DNA of 64,000 bases from Cellulomonas avistercoris. GTDB taxonomy: Bacteria; Actinomycetota; Actinomycetes; Actinomycetales; Cellulomonadaceae. Position 1 is the first letter of the stretch. Every line of letters begins with the position of its first letter. A program made the position numbers and the translations under genes. Shown one piece after another: positions 42,398 through 50,857 of this stretch. The stretch covers positions 34,528 through 98,527 of the forward strand of contig NZ_JACSQV010000012.1 of the NCBI RefSeq assembly GCF_014836445.1, in the 5' to 3' direction. The notes below the pieces were generated by a model. The model did no database searches and was not told the origin of the DNA. It worked only from the letters and a program-made list of their open reading frames with translations.

Positions 42398-42469
42398 CGT
42401 CGACAGCGCCCGGCTTTCCGGCGGGCGGCAGCGGGCGCACAGTGGAGGTCCGACCAGAAGGAGACCCCC

Positions 42470-43492
42470 ATGCGCGGCGTGATCATGTACGGCCCCGGTG
42501 ACGTCCGGGTCGAGGACCGCGAGGACCCGACGATCGTCGAACCGACCGACGCCGTCATCCGCATCACCGCGACGTGCATCTGCGGGTCGGACCTGTGGCC
42601 GTACCGCGGTGCGGACCGGGTCGACCGCGCGAAGATGGGGCACGAGTACGTGGGCGTCGTCGAGGAGGTCGGCTCCGCGGTCACGACCGTGAAGCCGGGC
42701 GACTTCGTCGTCGGGTCGTTCGTCATCTCGGACGGCACGTGCGAGATCTGCCGTGCCGGCTTCCCGTCGAGCTGCGTGCACCGCGTCTTCGTCGACGGTG
42801 CGATCGGCACCCAGGCCGAGAAGGCCCGCATCCCGTTCGCCGACGGCACGCTCGTCGCGACGCCCGGACAGCCCGACCCCGACCTGGTGCCGCACCTGCT
42901 CGCGGCCTCCGACGTCCTGGGCACCGGCTGGTACGCCGCCGTCGCCGCGCAGGCCGGCCCCGGCAGGACGGTCGCGGTCGTCGGGGACGGCGCGGTCGGG
43001 CTCATGGGTGTGCTCGCGGCCAGGCAGCTCGGCGCCGAGCGTGTCATCGCGATGTCGCGCCACGCCGACCGGCAGGACCTCGCCCGTCACTTCGGCGCCA
43101 CCGACATCGTCGAGGAGCGCGGTGAGGCGGGCGTCGCACGCATCAAGGAGATGACCCGCGGCCTCGGCGCGCACTCGGTCATCGAGGCCGTCGGCAGCCA
43201 GGAGTCGATGACCCAGGCCATCGGTGCGGCCCGGCCCGGCGGGAACGTCGGCTTCGTCGGCGTCAGCCACGACGTCCAGCTGCCCGGTCAGCTGCTGTTC
43301 TTCTCCCAGGTGCAGATCCTCGGCGGTCCCGCACCCGTGCGCCGCTTCCTGCCCGACCTCGTCCAGCTCATCTGGGACCGCACGATCGACCCGGGCAAGG
43401 TCTTCGACCTCACGCTGCCGCTCGAGCAGGCCGCCGAGGGGTACCGGGCCATGGACGAGCGGCGCGCCACCAAGGTGCTCCTCACCGTCTGA
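42470..43492 (+). CDS. Zinc-dependent alcohol dehydrogenase family protein
   Basis: A 340-residue MDR enzyme. The catalytic zinc ligands are in CICGSDLWPYRG and MGHEYVGVVEEVG, a Cys cluster CEICRAGFPSSC stands for the structural zinc, and the NAD(P) loop is VAVVGDGAVGLMGVLAA. The KAGG ribosome site AAGGAG precedes the ATG. Groups with this sequence reduce aldehydes or glutathione-independent formaldehyde. It is followed after 39 bases by a cupin gene, probably in one operon. Confidence 0.83.
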   Translation: MRGVIMYGPGDVRVEDREDPTIVEPTDAVIRITATCICGSDLWPYRGADRVDRAKMGHEYVGVVEEVGSAVTTVKPGDFVVGSFVISDGTCEICRAGFPSSCVHRVFVDGAIGTQAEKARIPFADGTLVATPGQPDPDLVPHLLAASDVLGTGWYAAVAAQAGPGRTVAVVGDGAVGLMGVLAARQLGAERVIAMSRHADRQDLARHFGATDIVEERGEAGVARIKEMTRGLGAHSVIEAVGSQESMTQAIGAARPGGNVGFVGVSHDVQLPGQLLFFSQVQILGGPAPVRRFLPDLVQLIWDRTIDPGKVFDLTLPLEQAAEGYRAMDERRATKVLLTV

Positions 43493-43531
43493 ACGGCGGC
43501 AGGCGACCCCGACCCACGGAGGACGATCACC

Positions 43532-43927
43532 ATGAAGCTCACGCGAAGCGGCGGCCGGACCGCCGCCGGCCCCGAGGACTGGTTCACCGGCACCGTCCAC
43601 ATCGACGGCGTCCGCACCCCCGACGAGCAGTCCGCGGTCGGCTGCGCCCACGTCCGGTTCGCCCCCGGCGCGCGCACCGCCTGGCACCGCCACCCCCGGG
43701 GCCAGACGCTCTACGTCACCGACGGCATCGGCTACGTCGCCGTGCGCGGCGGCGAGGTCCAGGAGATCCGGCCCGGCGACGTCGTGTACGTCGAGCCGGG
43801 CGAGGAGCACTGGCACGGCGCCACGCCCGAGCGGTTCATGGCGCACCTCGCGATCCAGGAGGCCGACGAGGACGGCGAGGTCGTCACGTGGCTCGAGCAC
43901 GTCACCGACGAGGACTACCGCGGCTGA
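43532..43927 (+). CDS. Small cupin-domain protein
   Basis: A 131-residue single cupin barrel with the metal-binding motif GARTAWHRHPRGQTLYV and second motif PGDVVYVEPGEEHWHGA. It resembles cupins paired with alcohol dehydrogenase or carboxymuconolactone decarboxylase genes and the manganese hydroxynitrile-lyase type. The start has GGAGG upstream. Substrate unknown. Confidence 0.8.
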   Translation: MKLTRSGGRTAAGPEDWFTGTVHIDGVRTPDEQSAVGCAHVRFAPGARTAWHRHPRGQTLYVTDGIGYVAVRGGEVQEIRPGDVVYVEPGEEHWHGATPERFMAHLAIQEADEDGEVVTWLEHVTDEDYRG

Positions 43928-44008
43928 CGCGCCGGCGCGCGGCCGGCACCACCGCGGCGTCCCGGGCACGCGGCCGGCAGCCGCGCGCCCGGGCACCCGG
44001 TCACCCGG

Positions 44009-45640
44009 TCACGAGCCCGTGATGGCGGTGATGATCCCCTGCTGCGTCACGGTCGCGGACTGGCGGTCGAACAGCCCGAACCCGTACACGCCGTTGTAGC
44101 CGTTGTCCCAGTAGGCGGTGGCCGCGCCGTACTTCTCGGCGAGGGTGACCATGGTGCGGGCGTAGTCGGCGCGGTACCGGTTGTTGGTCGGGTCGGCGCT
44201 CGTCTTGTCGATCGCCCCGTACTCACCGATGAACACGGGATAGCCCTGCACGACGAACGCGTCGTACACCTTCTTCAGCTGGTTCTCCATGTGGACCTGG
44301 TCGCCCCACGTCGCGCTGCGCGACGGGTCGGTCACGGCCGGGCCCCACTGGGTGGTCGCCCCGCTCTCGGTGCCGGCGAAGTCCCACGGGTCGTAGTAGT
44401 GGACGGAGATCATGATCCGCTTGTCGGCGCTCGGGATCGCCGACGACCGGTACTGGTCGGTCGGGATCGTGAAGCCGTAGCCGCCGGTGGTGTAGTCGAT
44501 GTTGGTGTTCCAGCCCGGGACGAGCAGCCACCGCGAGGCGTTGGTGCCGCCGGTGCGGCGCACCGTGTCGACGAAGACCTGGTTGTACGCGTTGATGTTG
44601 GAGTAGCACGGCTGCGTCGGGTTGCCGTACTGCCCGTCGAAGTTCTCGTTCATCGACTCCAGGACCAGTCGGCCGCCGTAGTCCTTGAACGTCGTCGCCA
44701 CCTGCTCCCAGACCTTCTGGTACTTGGCGCGGATCTGCTCCTGCCCCGACGCGTCGCAGATGAGCCACGCACCGCTGACGCTCTTGAAGCCGTCGCCGTG
44801 CATGTTGATCACGACGTACAGCCCGCGGTCGTACGCGAGGTCGACGACCTGCTGGATCCGGCTGAGCCAGGCGCGGTCGACGGTGTGGTCCGGTGCCGCG
44901 CCGATCTTGCCGAGGTAGGACACCGGGATGCGGACCGTGTCGAAGCCGGCGGCCTTGACCTGGTCGAGCAGGGCACCCGTGATCACCGGGTTGCCCCACG
45001 CGGTCTCGCTGGGCACCCCGTCGATGCTGGCCTCGAGCTGGTTGCCGAGGTTCCAGCCCTGCCCCATCTCGGCGACGAGCCGTGCGGGGTCGGCCGTGAC
45101 CGTGCCGGTGGACGGCGTGGGGGTCGGGGTCGGGGTGGTGGTCGGGCTCGTCGTCGGGCGGGGCGACTGCGTCGCGGTCGCGGACGGCGACGTCGACGGT
45201 GACGCGGTCGGTGAGGCGGTCGGCGTGGCCGCCGCGCCGGTGCACGCGACGCCGTTGAGCGTGAACGCGGTCGGCACGGGGTTGCTGCCGGCGAACGTGC
45301 CGTTGAAGCCGAACGACGCGGTGCCGTTGGTCGGCACGGTGCCGTTGTACGCGGCGTTGCGCACGGACACGGCGGTCCCCGTCTGGGCGACGGTGCCGTT
45401 CCACAGCTGGTTGACGGTCTGCCCCGCGCCGAACGAGAAGCGCAGGTCCCACGCGGTGAGCGGGTCCCCGAGGTTGGTCACCTGCACGGCGGCGTTGAAG
45501 CCGCCCGGCCACTGGCTCGCCACGGTGTAGTCGACGCGGCAGCCTGCGGCGGCGGTCGCGGGGCTGGTGATCGCGACCGAGCCGACGAGCGCGACGAGTA
45601 CCGCCGTGGTCGTGGTCAGCGCCTTGCGGAGAGCGTGCAC
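44009..45640 (-). CDS. GH5 endoglucanase with N-terminal CBM2
   Basis: The 543-residue secreted enzyme has a signal peptide (about 1-30), an N-terminal CBM2 (33-134), a Pro/Thr/Ser linker (135-180) and a GH5 (beta/alpha)8 catalytic domain. The acid/base is Glu332 in ESMNENFDG, the nucleophile Glu473 in FIGEYGAI, and His414/Tyr416 in SVHYYDP are conserved. It would cut beta-1,4-glucan outside the cell. GTG 45640 start, with a LacI-type site 73 bp upstream shared with the LPMO genes. Confidence 0.92.
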   Translation of the reverse strand: MHALRKALTTTTAVLVALVGSVAITSPATAAAGCRVDYTVASQWPGGFNAAVQVTNLGDPLTAWDLRFSFGAGQTVNQLWNGTVAQTGTAVSVRNAAYNGTVPTNGTASFGFNGTFAGSNPVPTAFTLNGVACTGAAATPTASPTASPSTSPSATATQSPRPTTSPTTTPTPTPTPSTGTVTADPARLVAEMGQGWNLGNQLEASIDGVPSETAWGNPVITGALLDQVKAAGFDTVRIPVSYLGKIGAAPDHTVDRAWLSRIQQVVDLAYDRGLYVVINMHGDGFKSVSGAWLICDASGQEQIRAKYQKVWEQVATTFKDYGGRLVLESMNENFDGQYGNPTQPCYSNINAYNQVFVDTVRRTGGTNASRWLLVPGWNTNIDYTTGGYGFTIPTDQYRSSAIPSADKRIMISVHYYDPWDFAGTESGATTQWGPAVTDPSRSATWGDQVHMENQLKKVYDAFVVQGYPVFIGEYGAIDKTSADPTNNRYRADYARTMVTLAEKYGAATAYWDNGYNGVYGFGLFDRQSATVTQQGIITAITGS

Positions 45641-45712
45641 GGGGAGTCCCTCTCAGGAGTGCGGACGAGCGCGCGCCAAGACCACCAGGCACGGCGCTCC
45701 CGCGCAGTCGTC

Positions 45713-45722
45713 GAAGCGTTTC
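45713..45722. promoter_or_regulatory. LacI-type site GAAGCGTTTC upstream of the endoglucanase
   Basis: The same 10 bases as upstream of the cellulose LPMO (23818-23827), together with the preceding GTC, lie 73 bp before the GH5 start. Confidence 0.55.
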
Positions 45723-45834
45723 ACCGCCGTCGGTTCCTTACGGATCGCGTAGCGCGCGTCCTGGGGCGACCCCCTTCAGGGAGCGTCGGCAGCAGGCGCT
45801 GTCCGTGTGACGCCCTGCGGTGTTGGCTAGGGCG

Positions 45835-46356
45835 ATGCCCTTCTCCCCGATGCCCGAGCGCCTCGACACCGAGCGGTTCGTGCTGACCCCCGAGGAGCCC
45901 TCGGACGTCCCGTGGCTCGCGGAGCTGTTCACGGCGCGCGGTGCAGGCCCGGTGACGCACGACGCGGCGTGGCAGCGCATGGCGGCGATGCACGAGCTGA
46001 CGCGCCGGCACGGGATCGGCGTCTACGTCCTGCGGCCGCGTGACGGGACCGCGCCCGTCGGCTACGTCGGCCTGGTCGTGGGCCGGTGCACCGTCGAGGA
46101 GCCCGAGCTCGCGTACGAGCTGCTGCCCGCCGCGCACGGCCGCGGCTACGCGACGGAGGCGGCGCGCGTCGTCCTCGACGCGGTCCTCGCGACGGGCCGG
46201 GACAGGGTCTGGGCCACGGTGCGCGAGTCGAACGCGGCGTCGCTGCGCGTGCTGGCCAAGCTCGGCGGCTTCGAGGTGCGCAGGGTCACGACCGACGAGC
46301 ACGGTCGGGTGCTGTGGCACGTCCGTGAGCAGGACGCGCGGGCTGGGTCACGGTGA
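45835..46356 (+). CDS. GNAT family N-acetyltransferase
   Basis: A 173-residue acetyltransferase: ERLDTERFVLTPEEPSDVPWLAEL at the N-terminus and acetyl-CoA motif ELLPAAHGRGYATEAARVVL, ending RESNAASLRVLAKLGGFEVRR. RimJ/RimL-like. ATG 45835 is used; an in-frame GTG at 45820 would add five residues. It overlaps the convergent flavoprotein gene by nine bases. Confidence 0.8.
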   Translation: MPFSPMPERLDTERFVLTPEEPSDVPWLAELFTARGAGPVTHDAAWQRMAAMHELTRRHGIGVYVLRPRDGTAPVGYVGLVVGRCTVEEPELAYELLPAAHGRGYATEAARVVLDAVLATGRDRVWATVRESNAASLRVLAKLGGFEVRRVTTDEHGRVLWHVREQDARAGSR

Positions 46357-47661
46357 GAGACGTCGCCCGACCGGTCCCTCCTCAGGCGCCGGGGTCGGTG
46401 GCCGCCGCCCCCACACCGGCACCCGCTCGGGCCGCGGGCCGACGCCGACGAGGCGGGCCGTGAGCGTGCTGAGCGCGGGCACCCGCCGCAGGAGCCGGAG
46501 CACGCCGACGGGCGGCCCGCCGTCCGCCCCGGCGACGACGGGCCCGATGGCCCGTGCGTGCATCGCGCGCTGCACCCCCTGGATGACCGCGGTGGGCAGG
46601 CGGCGACGGGCCTGCACGCGGGCGACGACGTGCGCGGGGAACGCGTCCCGGAACGCCCCCGACCGCAGCGGCGCGGCGAGGAGGCGTGCCGCCGCGATCG
46701 CGTCCTGCACCGCGAGGTTGACCCCGACGCCGCCGACGGGCGACATCGCGTGCGCGGCGTCGCCAAGGCACAGCACGCCGGGCGCGGACCAGCGGCGCAA
46801 CCGCTCGAGGCGCACGTCGAGGTGCTTGACGTCGTCCATCGAGGCGAGGCGGTGGACGTCGTCGGCGACCTCGGGGACGAGCTCGGCCACCTCGGCCCGG
46901 AACGCCTCGATCCCACGCTCCCGCAGCGCGGCGTCGTTGCCCTTGGGGCCCAGGTACGCCATCTGCAGGTAGCCCTCGCGGGGGATCGTCACGAGCGCGC
47001 GCCCCGGGGTGAGGCGCGGCATGAGCGCACCGCCGACGGGGTGGCTCGTGGGGACCTTGAACCACCAGACGTCGAACGGGACACCGAACTGCCGGGAGGG
47101 GAACCCGACGGCGCGTCGCACGACCGACCAGCGGCCGTCGCACGCCACGACGAGGTCGGCCCCCAGGGTTCCCTCGCCCTGCGGCGTCCGGTACCTGACG
47201 CCCGTCACGCGGTCGCCGGTGCGGACGACGTCGGTCACCTCGTGCTCGCGCAGCAGCGTGAACCCCGGCTCGGCGCCCGCCGCGTCGGCGAGCAGGTCGA
47301 GCAGGTCCCACTGCGGGACCATCGCGATGTACGGGTACCGCACGCGCAGGCGCGAGAAGTCGACGGCGGCCACGGGCGCGCCGCCCGACGGGTCGGGCAG
47401 CCGGATGGCCTCGACGCGCGAGTGCGGCAGCGCGAGGAAGCGGTCGATGAGCCCGAGGTCGTCGAGCGCCTGCAGCGTCGACGGGTGGACGGTGTCGCCG
47501 CGGAAGTCCCGCAGGAAGTCGGCGTGCTTCTCGAGGACCGTGACCTCGACGCCGGCGCGCGCCAGCAGCAGGCCGAGCATGAGGCCGGCGGGTCCGCCGC
47601 CGACGACCGCGCACGTCGTCCGATCCTGCGTCGTTCGATCCTGCGTACCGTTCGTCGTCAT
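46348..47661 (-). CDS. FAD-dependent monooxygenase (class A flavoprotein)
   Basis: The 437-residue protein has FAD motifs VVGGGPAGLMLGLLLARAG, ACDGRWSVVRRAV and CLGDAAHAMSPVGGVGVNLA. This is a PHBH-type hydroxylase of the kind used on phenols and polyketides. The N-terminal TQDRTTQDRTT comes from a short DNA repeat at 47617-47644. It is a separate transcription unit from the aromatic block, and its substrate is unknown. Confidence 0.82.
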   Translation of the reverse strand: MTTNGTQDRTTQDRTTCAVVGGGPAGLMLGLLLARAGVEVTVLEKHADFLRDFRGDTVHPSTLQALDDLGLIDRFLALPHSRVEAIRLPDPSGGAPVAAVDFSRLRVRYPYIAMVPQWDLLDLLADAAGAEPGFTLLREHEVTDVVRTGDRVTGVRYRTPQGEGTLGADLVVACDGRWSVVRRAVGFPSRQFGVPFDVWWFKVPTSHPVGGALMPRLTPGRALVTIPREGYLQMAYLGPKGNDAALRERGIEAFRAEVAELVPEVADDVHRLASMDDVKHLDVRLERLRRWSAPGVLCLGDAAHAMSPVGGVGVNLAVQDAIAAARLLAAPLRSGAFRDAFPAHVVARVQARRRLPTAVIQGVQRAMHARAIGPVVAGADGGPPVGVLRLLRRVPALSTLTARLVGVGPRPERVPVWGRRPPTPAPEEGPVGRRLSP

Positions 47662-47744
47662 CGGGACCCCCTGTCCTCGGGGGACATCCTGCCCGATCTG
47701 CGCGGTCTGTCCAGGTCTCGTCCGTCGTGACGCGACCGCCGGTG

Positions 47745-48311
47745 TCAGGTGGCGCTGCGCACCGCGTGGTGCACGTAGACCGCGCCGTTGGTGAACCGGC
47801 GGTGGTCCAGCAGCTCCAGGTCGGCTCGCACGCCCCGCGGCAGGGCAGGCTTGCCGCCGCCCACGACCACCGGGCAGAGCAGCAGCACGATCTCGTCGAC
47901 GAGCCCGTGCCGGAACGCCTCCGCCCCGAGGATCGCGCCGCCGACGCTGAGGTCAGCGGTGGACTCCTCCTTGAGTCGTCGCACCGCCTCGGGGTCGAAC
48001 GCCCGCTCGATCCGCGTGCGCGCCGTGGACACCGCGTCGAGCGTCGTGGAGTAGACGACCTTGTCCGCGTCGCGCCAGATCCCCGCGTACTCGCGGACGA
48101 CGGCCGGCTGGTCCGTCAGCCAGTCGTCGTCCTCCCAGACGCGCATCGTCTCGTACATGCGCCGGCCGTACAGCGACGTGCCGATGCCGCGCTCGTGCTC
48201 GTTCCAGAAGGCGTGCACCTCTTCGTCGGGCACCGAGAAGTCGAACGCGCCGCTCTCGTCCTCCAGGTAGCCGTCGAGCGAGGTGTTGGCCGCGTAGATG
48301 AGCTTGCCCAT
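47745..48311 (-). CDS. Dihydrofolate reductase family protein (RibD C-terminal-like)
   Basis: A 188-residue protein of the RibD_C/DHFR-like family: MGKLIYAANTSLDGYLEDESG, YGRRMYETM, and SVGGAILGAEAFRHGLVDEI. It is a probable NADPH-dependent reductase of unknown substrate and not the folate enzyme. The ATG at 48311 has GGAGG upstream; residues before it in the open frame are not family-like. Confidence 0.8.
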   Translation of the reverse strand: MGKLIYAANTSLDGYLEDESGAFDFSVPDEEVHAFWNEHERGIGTSLYGRRMYETMRVWEDDDWLTDQPAVVREYAGIWRDADKVVYSTTLDAVSTARTRIERAFDPEAVRRLKEESTADLSVGGAILGAEAFRHGLVDEIVLLLCPVVVGGGKPALPRGVRADLELLDHRRFTNGAVYVHHAVRSAT

Positions 48312-48472
48312 GGGTGCCTCCGGTGACGAGACCTCAGGTTGGCAGCGGCGGGGAGGCGCGGGCAAGGGATGGATGCGGGAGCAGGCTGTGTGCTGCGCGC
48401 GGGCACTGCCTCAGGAGGGTCGCACGTGACGGCCGGATCCACCGCGAAAGGCACAACGACCGTGCGTGCGTG

Positions 48473-48501
48473 TTGCGTTTGTGGTGGTTACCTTCTACCG
48501 T
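48473..48501 (+). promoter_or_regulatory. Promoter of the HTH-nucleotidyltransferase module
   Basis: TTGCGT (48473-48478) and TACCGT (48496-48501) are 17 bp apart, and the ATG at 48508 is six bases further, so the transcript is probably leaderless. The same layout is seen at the second toxin-antitoxin module. Confidence 0.65.
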
Positions 48502-48507
48502 CGATCC

Positions 48508-48999
48508 ATGCGCAGCGTCTCGATGCCGTCGGGCGACCAGCTCCTCACCACCGGTGAGGCCGCACGCGTGCTCGGCACGTCCCGCCAGCACGTCGTGAAC
48601 CTGACGAAGCGCGGAGACCTTCCCTACGAGACGACCGGCACGCACCGTCGTGTCCGCCTGTCCGACGTGGACCGCGTGCGGTACTCCACCCAACGACTAT
48701 CGGCCGACCAGCGACGTTCCCTCCATCTGGCGTACGCGATCGCCGGCAAGCTGGTCCAGGACCCTGCGCTCGTCGACGTCGCACGCCAGAACCTCGAGCG
48801 CATGCGTGCGCGGCACACTCGTGGGCGCCCCGCGCAGTGGTTGGCGCAGTGGCAGGAGCTGCTCGACGGCCCGCTCGACGAGCTGTTGATCGCCCTGACG
48901 TCGCCCTCGCAGCGCTCGCGTGAGCTGAGGCAGAACTCCCCGTTCGCCGGTGTCCTGACCGACGACGAGCGTCGTGCAGCCCTGGCGTCGACACGGTGA
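48508..48999 (+). CDS. Excisionase-type HTH protein, probable antitoxin
   Basis: A 163-residue protein with an N-terminal excisionase/MerR-like HTH (LLTTGEAARVLGTSRQHVVNLTKRGDLP followed by GTHRRVRLSDVDR) and a helical C-terminal domain with LDGPLDELLIALTSPSQRSRELRQNSPFAGVLT. This layout is typical of antitoxins that bind their own promoter and neutralise a partner through the C-terminus. Its stop overlaps the start of the nucleotidyltransferase gene by four bases. The promoter puts the start at ATG 48508. Confidence 0.78.
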   Translation: MRSVSMPSGDQLLTTGEAARVLGTSRQHVVNLTKRGDLPYETTGTHRRVRLSDVDRVRYSTQRLSADQRRSLHLAYAIAGKLVQDPALVDVARQNLERMRARHTRGRPAQWLAQWQELLDGPLDELLIALTSPSQRSRELRQNSPFAGVLTDDERRAALASTR

Positions 49000-49547
49000 A
49001 GCGGGCCGAGCTCGCTCACATCCTCCGTGCAGCGTCACGCATCACTGACACCACCGACATCGTCATCGTCGGGTCGCAGTCGATCCTCGGGTCGTTCGAC
49101 GAGGACGACCTGCCTGACGAGGCTGTCGGGTCCATCGAGGCCGATGTCGCGTTCCTCGGCGACGGCTCCGCAGAGAAGGCGCTGGCCGTCGACGGGGCCA
49201 TCGGCGAGGACTCCGGCTTCCACCAGATGTACGGCTACTACGGCCAAGGCGTCGAGATCGACGGTCTGATCGTCCTGCCCGAGGGTTGGCAGGGCCGGAT
49301 CGTGCGGTGGGAGTCCCAGTCCTCGGCACCCGGTCGGGCTCTGTGCCTGGACCCGCACGACCTCGCGATCTCCAAGCTCGTCGCGTACCGGGAGAAGGAC
49401 CAGGAGTTCGTGTACGCCATGCTCAAGGCCGGTCTGCTCAACCCGCCGCTTCTCCTGGAGCGACTGGCTGCCACCGACGTCCCACGGCCGCACGCCCGCC
49501 GGATCGCGTCGTGGGTGCAGGCGATGGCTGAACGGGTGACGCGCTGA
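48996..49547 (+). CDS. DUF6036-like nucleotidyltransferase, probable toxin
   Basis: The 183-residue protein begins at GTG in the GTGA overlap. It has a Pol-beta-type nucleotidyltransferase pattern: GSQS (26-29) and the acidic pair in SIEADVAFL (Glu48, Asp50), then a segment LDPHDLAISKLVAYREKD (about 118-135) found in AbiEii/MenT/DUF6036 families. Some relatives are toxins that add nucleotides to tRNA. The third carboxylate, VEIDG at about 86-90, may complete the site. Pairing with an HTH gene supports a toxin role. Confidence 0.72.
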   Translation: MKRAELAHILRAASRITDTTDIVIVGSQSILGSFDEDDLPDEAVGSIEADVAFLGDGSAEKALAVDGAIGEDSGFHQMYGYYGQGVEIDGLIVLPEGWQGRIVRWESQSSAPGRALCLDPHDLAISKLVAYREKDQEFVYAMLKAGLLNPPLLLERLAATDVPRPHARRIASWVQAMAERVTR

Positions 49548-49632
49548 GGCCCTGCTGACCGCCGGCGAGCTCTCCTCTCCGCGGTGATCGTGGGGCTCGC
49601 CGGGCGAGCTGGGCGTCCATCCGTCCGGACGC

Positions 49633-49668
49633 ACGACCGGCCGGGGCGCCCTCGCCCCGGCCGGTCGT
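49633..49668. terminator. Bidirectional hairpin terminator, 16-bp stem
   Basis: The arms at 49633-49648 and 49653-49668 are perfectly complementary around a 4-base CCCT loop. It lies between the convergent nucleotidyltransferase and LPMO genes. No T-run follows on either side. Confidence 0.8.
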
Positions 49669-49688
49669 CGCAGCGCTGCCGGTCAGGC

Positions 49689-50624
49689 TCAGCTCGCGCT
49701 GCAGGTGGCGCTCAGGTTGCTGCCACTGCCGTTGGCGATGAAGCCCGCGGTGGTCGAGGCGCCTGCGGCGAGACTCCCGTTCCAGCCCGCGTTGGCGAGC
49801 GTGTCGGAGCCGCTGAGCGTCGAGCTCCACGCCTGCGTGATCGTCGCGCCGTTCACGGTGACCTTCCAGCCGTTGATCGCGGCGCTGCCGGCCTTGACGG
49901 TGACCTCACCCTGGAACCCGCTGCCCCAGGAGTTGGCGGCACGCACGGTGGCGGTGCAGGCGCCGTTGCCCGGCTGCGGCGCCGGGGTCGTCGCCGTCGG
50001 CTGCGGCGCCGGCGTCGTCGCGGTGGGCTGCGGTGCCGGCGTGGTGGCCGTCGGCTGCGGTGCCGGGTTGCCGCCGGGCGTGATGTAGGCGTCGATGCAC
50101 TGGTAGAAGGCGTTCACCGTGTCGGCGATGTTCCACCGGACGAAGATCTTGTGGTTGCCCGTCGGCAGGTTGTTGATCTGGTGGGTGAACCGCTTGGGCG
50201 GCATCGCCCCGTTGTCGTTGATCGTGGTGTGCAGCTGGCCGTCCACGAAGTACTCCCACGTCGATGTGGAGTGGTTCGCGACGATGTCCCACGTGAACGT
50301 CTGGTTGGTGCTGACCGCCTGGCGCGGCCAGGTGCGGGACTCGTTGTCGAGCTCGGTGAAGCGGCCGCCGCCGGAGCACAGCATCGAGCCCTTCTTGGCC
50401 TCGACGCTCCACGGCTCGTACTGGACCGGGCCGCAGTTGCTGATCGCGCCGGTGTAGCAGAGGTCCTGCCGGCTCGGCGGGTCGGAGATCCACCCGTGGG
50501 CCTGTGCCGACGGCGGGGGTGCGAGCGTGAGCATCGCGAACGCCAGTGCGATCGCCGCCAGGGCGGACAGGAGCAGCCGCGCGGGGGCGGGTCGTCGGGC
50601 ATGGGGGAGAGCGGTGGATCTCAT
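49689..50624 (-). CDS. AA10 lytic polysaccharide monooxygenase with C-terminal CBM2 (chitin-type)
   Basis: A 311-residue secreted enzyme with signal peptide ending SAQA, so His43 is mature residue 1 and His118 in VANHSTSTWEYF completes the copper brace. The short catalytic domain with HGWISDPPSRQDLCYTG is the chitin-active AA10 type, unlike the other copy at 23897. A linker of three QPTATTPAP units leads to a CBM2 (about 215-311). GAGGTGA precedes the ATG at 50624. Confidence 0.9.
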   Translation of the reverse strand: MRSTALPHARRPAPARLLLSALAAIALAFAMLTLAPPPSAQAHGWISDPPSRQDLCYTGAISNCGPVQYEPWSVEAKKGSMLCSGGGRFTELDNESRTWPRQAVSTNQTFTWDIVANHSTSTWEYFVDGQLHTTINDNGAMPPKRFTHQINNLPTGNHKIFVRWNIADTVNAFYQCIDAYITPGGNPAPQPTATTPAPQPTATTPAPQPTATTPAPQPGNGACTATVRAANSWGSGFQGEVTVKAGSAAINGWKVTVNGATITQAWSSTLSGSDTLANAGWNGSLAAGASTTAGFIANGSGSNLSATCSAS

Positions 50625-50708
50625 GCTGGGTCACCTCGACCGGGTGTGGGTCGGATACGGACGGTCGCGATCGAACGTACGTGTGTACGAGCCGGGCAGA
50701 CAGGGCAA

Positions 50709-50718
50709 GAACCGTTTC
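50709..50718. promoter_or_regulatory. LacI-type site GAACCGTTTC upstream of the second LPMO
   Basis: This variant of the site shared with the other two polysaccharide genes lies 85 bp before the second LPMO start. It is followed by CACCGACGGT, similar to the region after the endoglucanase site. Confidence 0.5.
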
Positions 50719-50857
50719 ACCGACGGTCGGGACCGGCCCGGCTCACGGGCGTCGGCCTGTCCGGCAGGAGGGGGATTTCGCGTGCGTCAGGCGGGCGCGG
50801 CGCTGTGCGGCGGGCAACCGTCGTCGGCACCCGACGGCCCGGCGGTGACAATGCCGC

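Noticed and set aside
43928..44008. A terminator between the cupin and endoglucanase genes
   Set aside because: Several GC-rich partial repeats are present but no single clean hairpin stands out, so I did not list one.
48466..48507. An upstream start for the HTH antitoxin at GTG 48466
   Set aside because: The promoter elements lie inside that extension and the ATG at 48508 follows the -10 directly.
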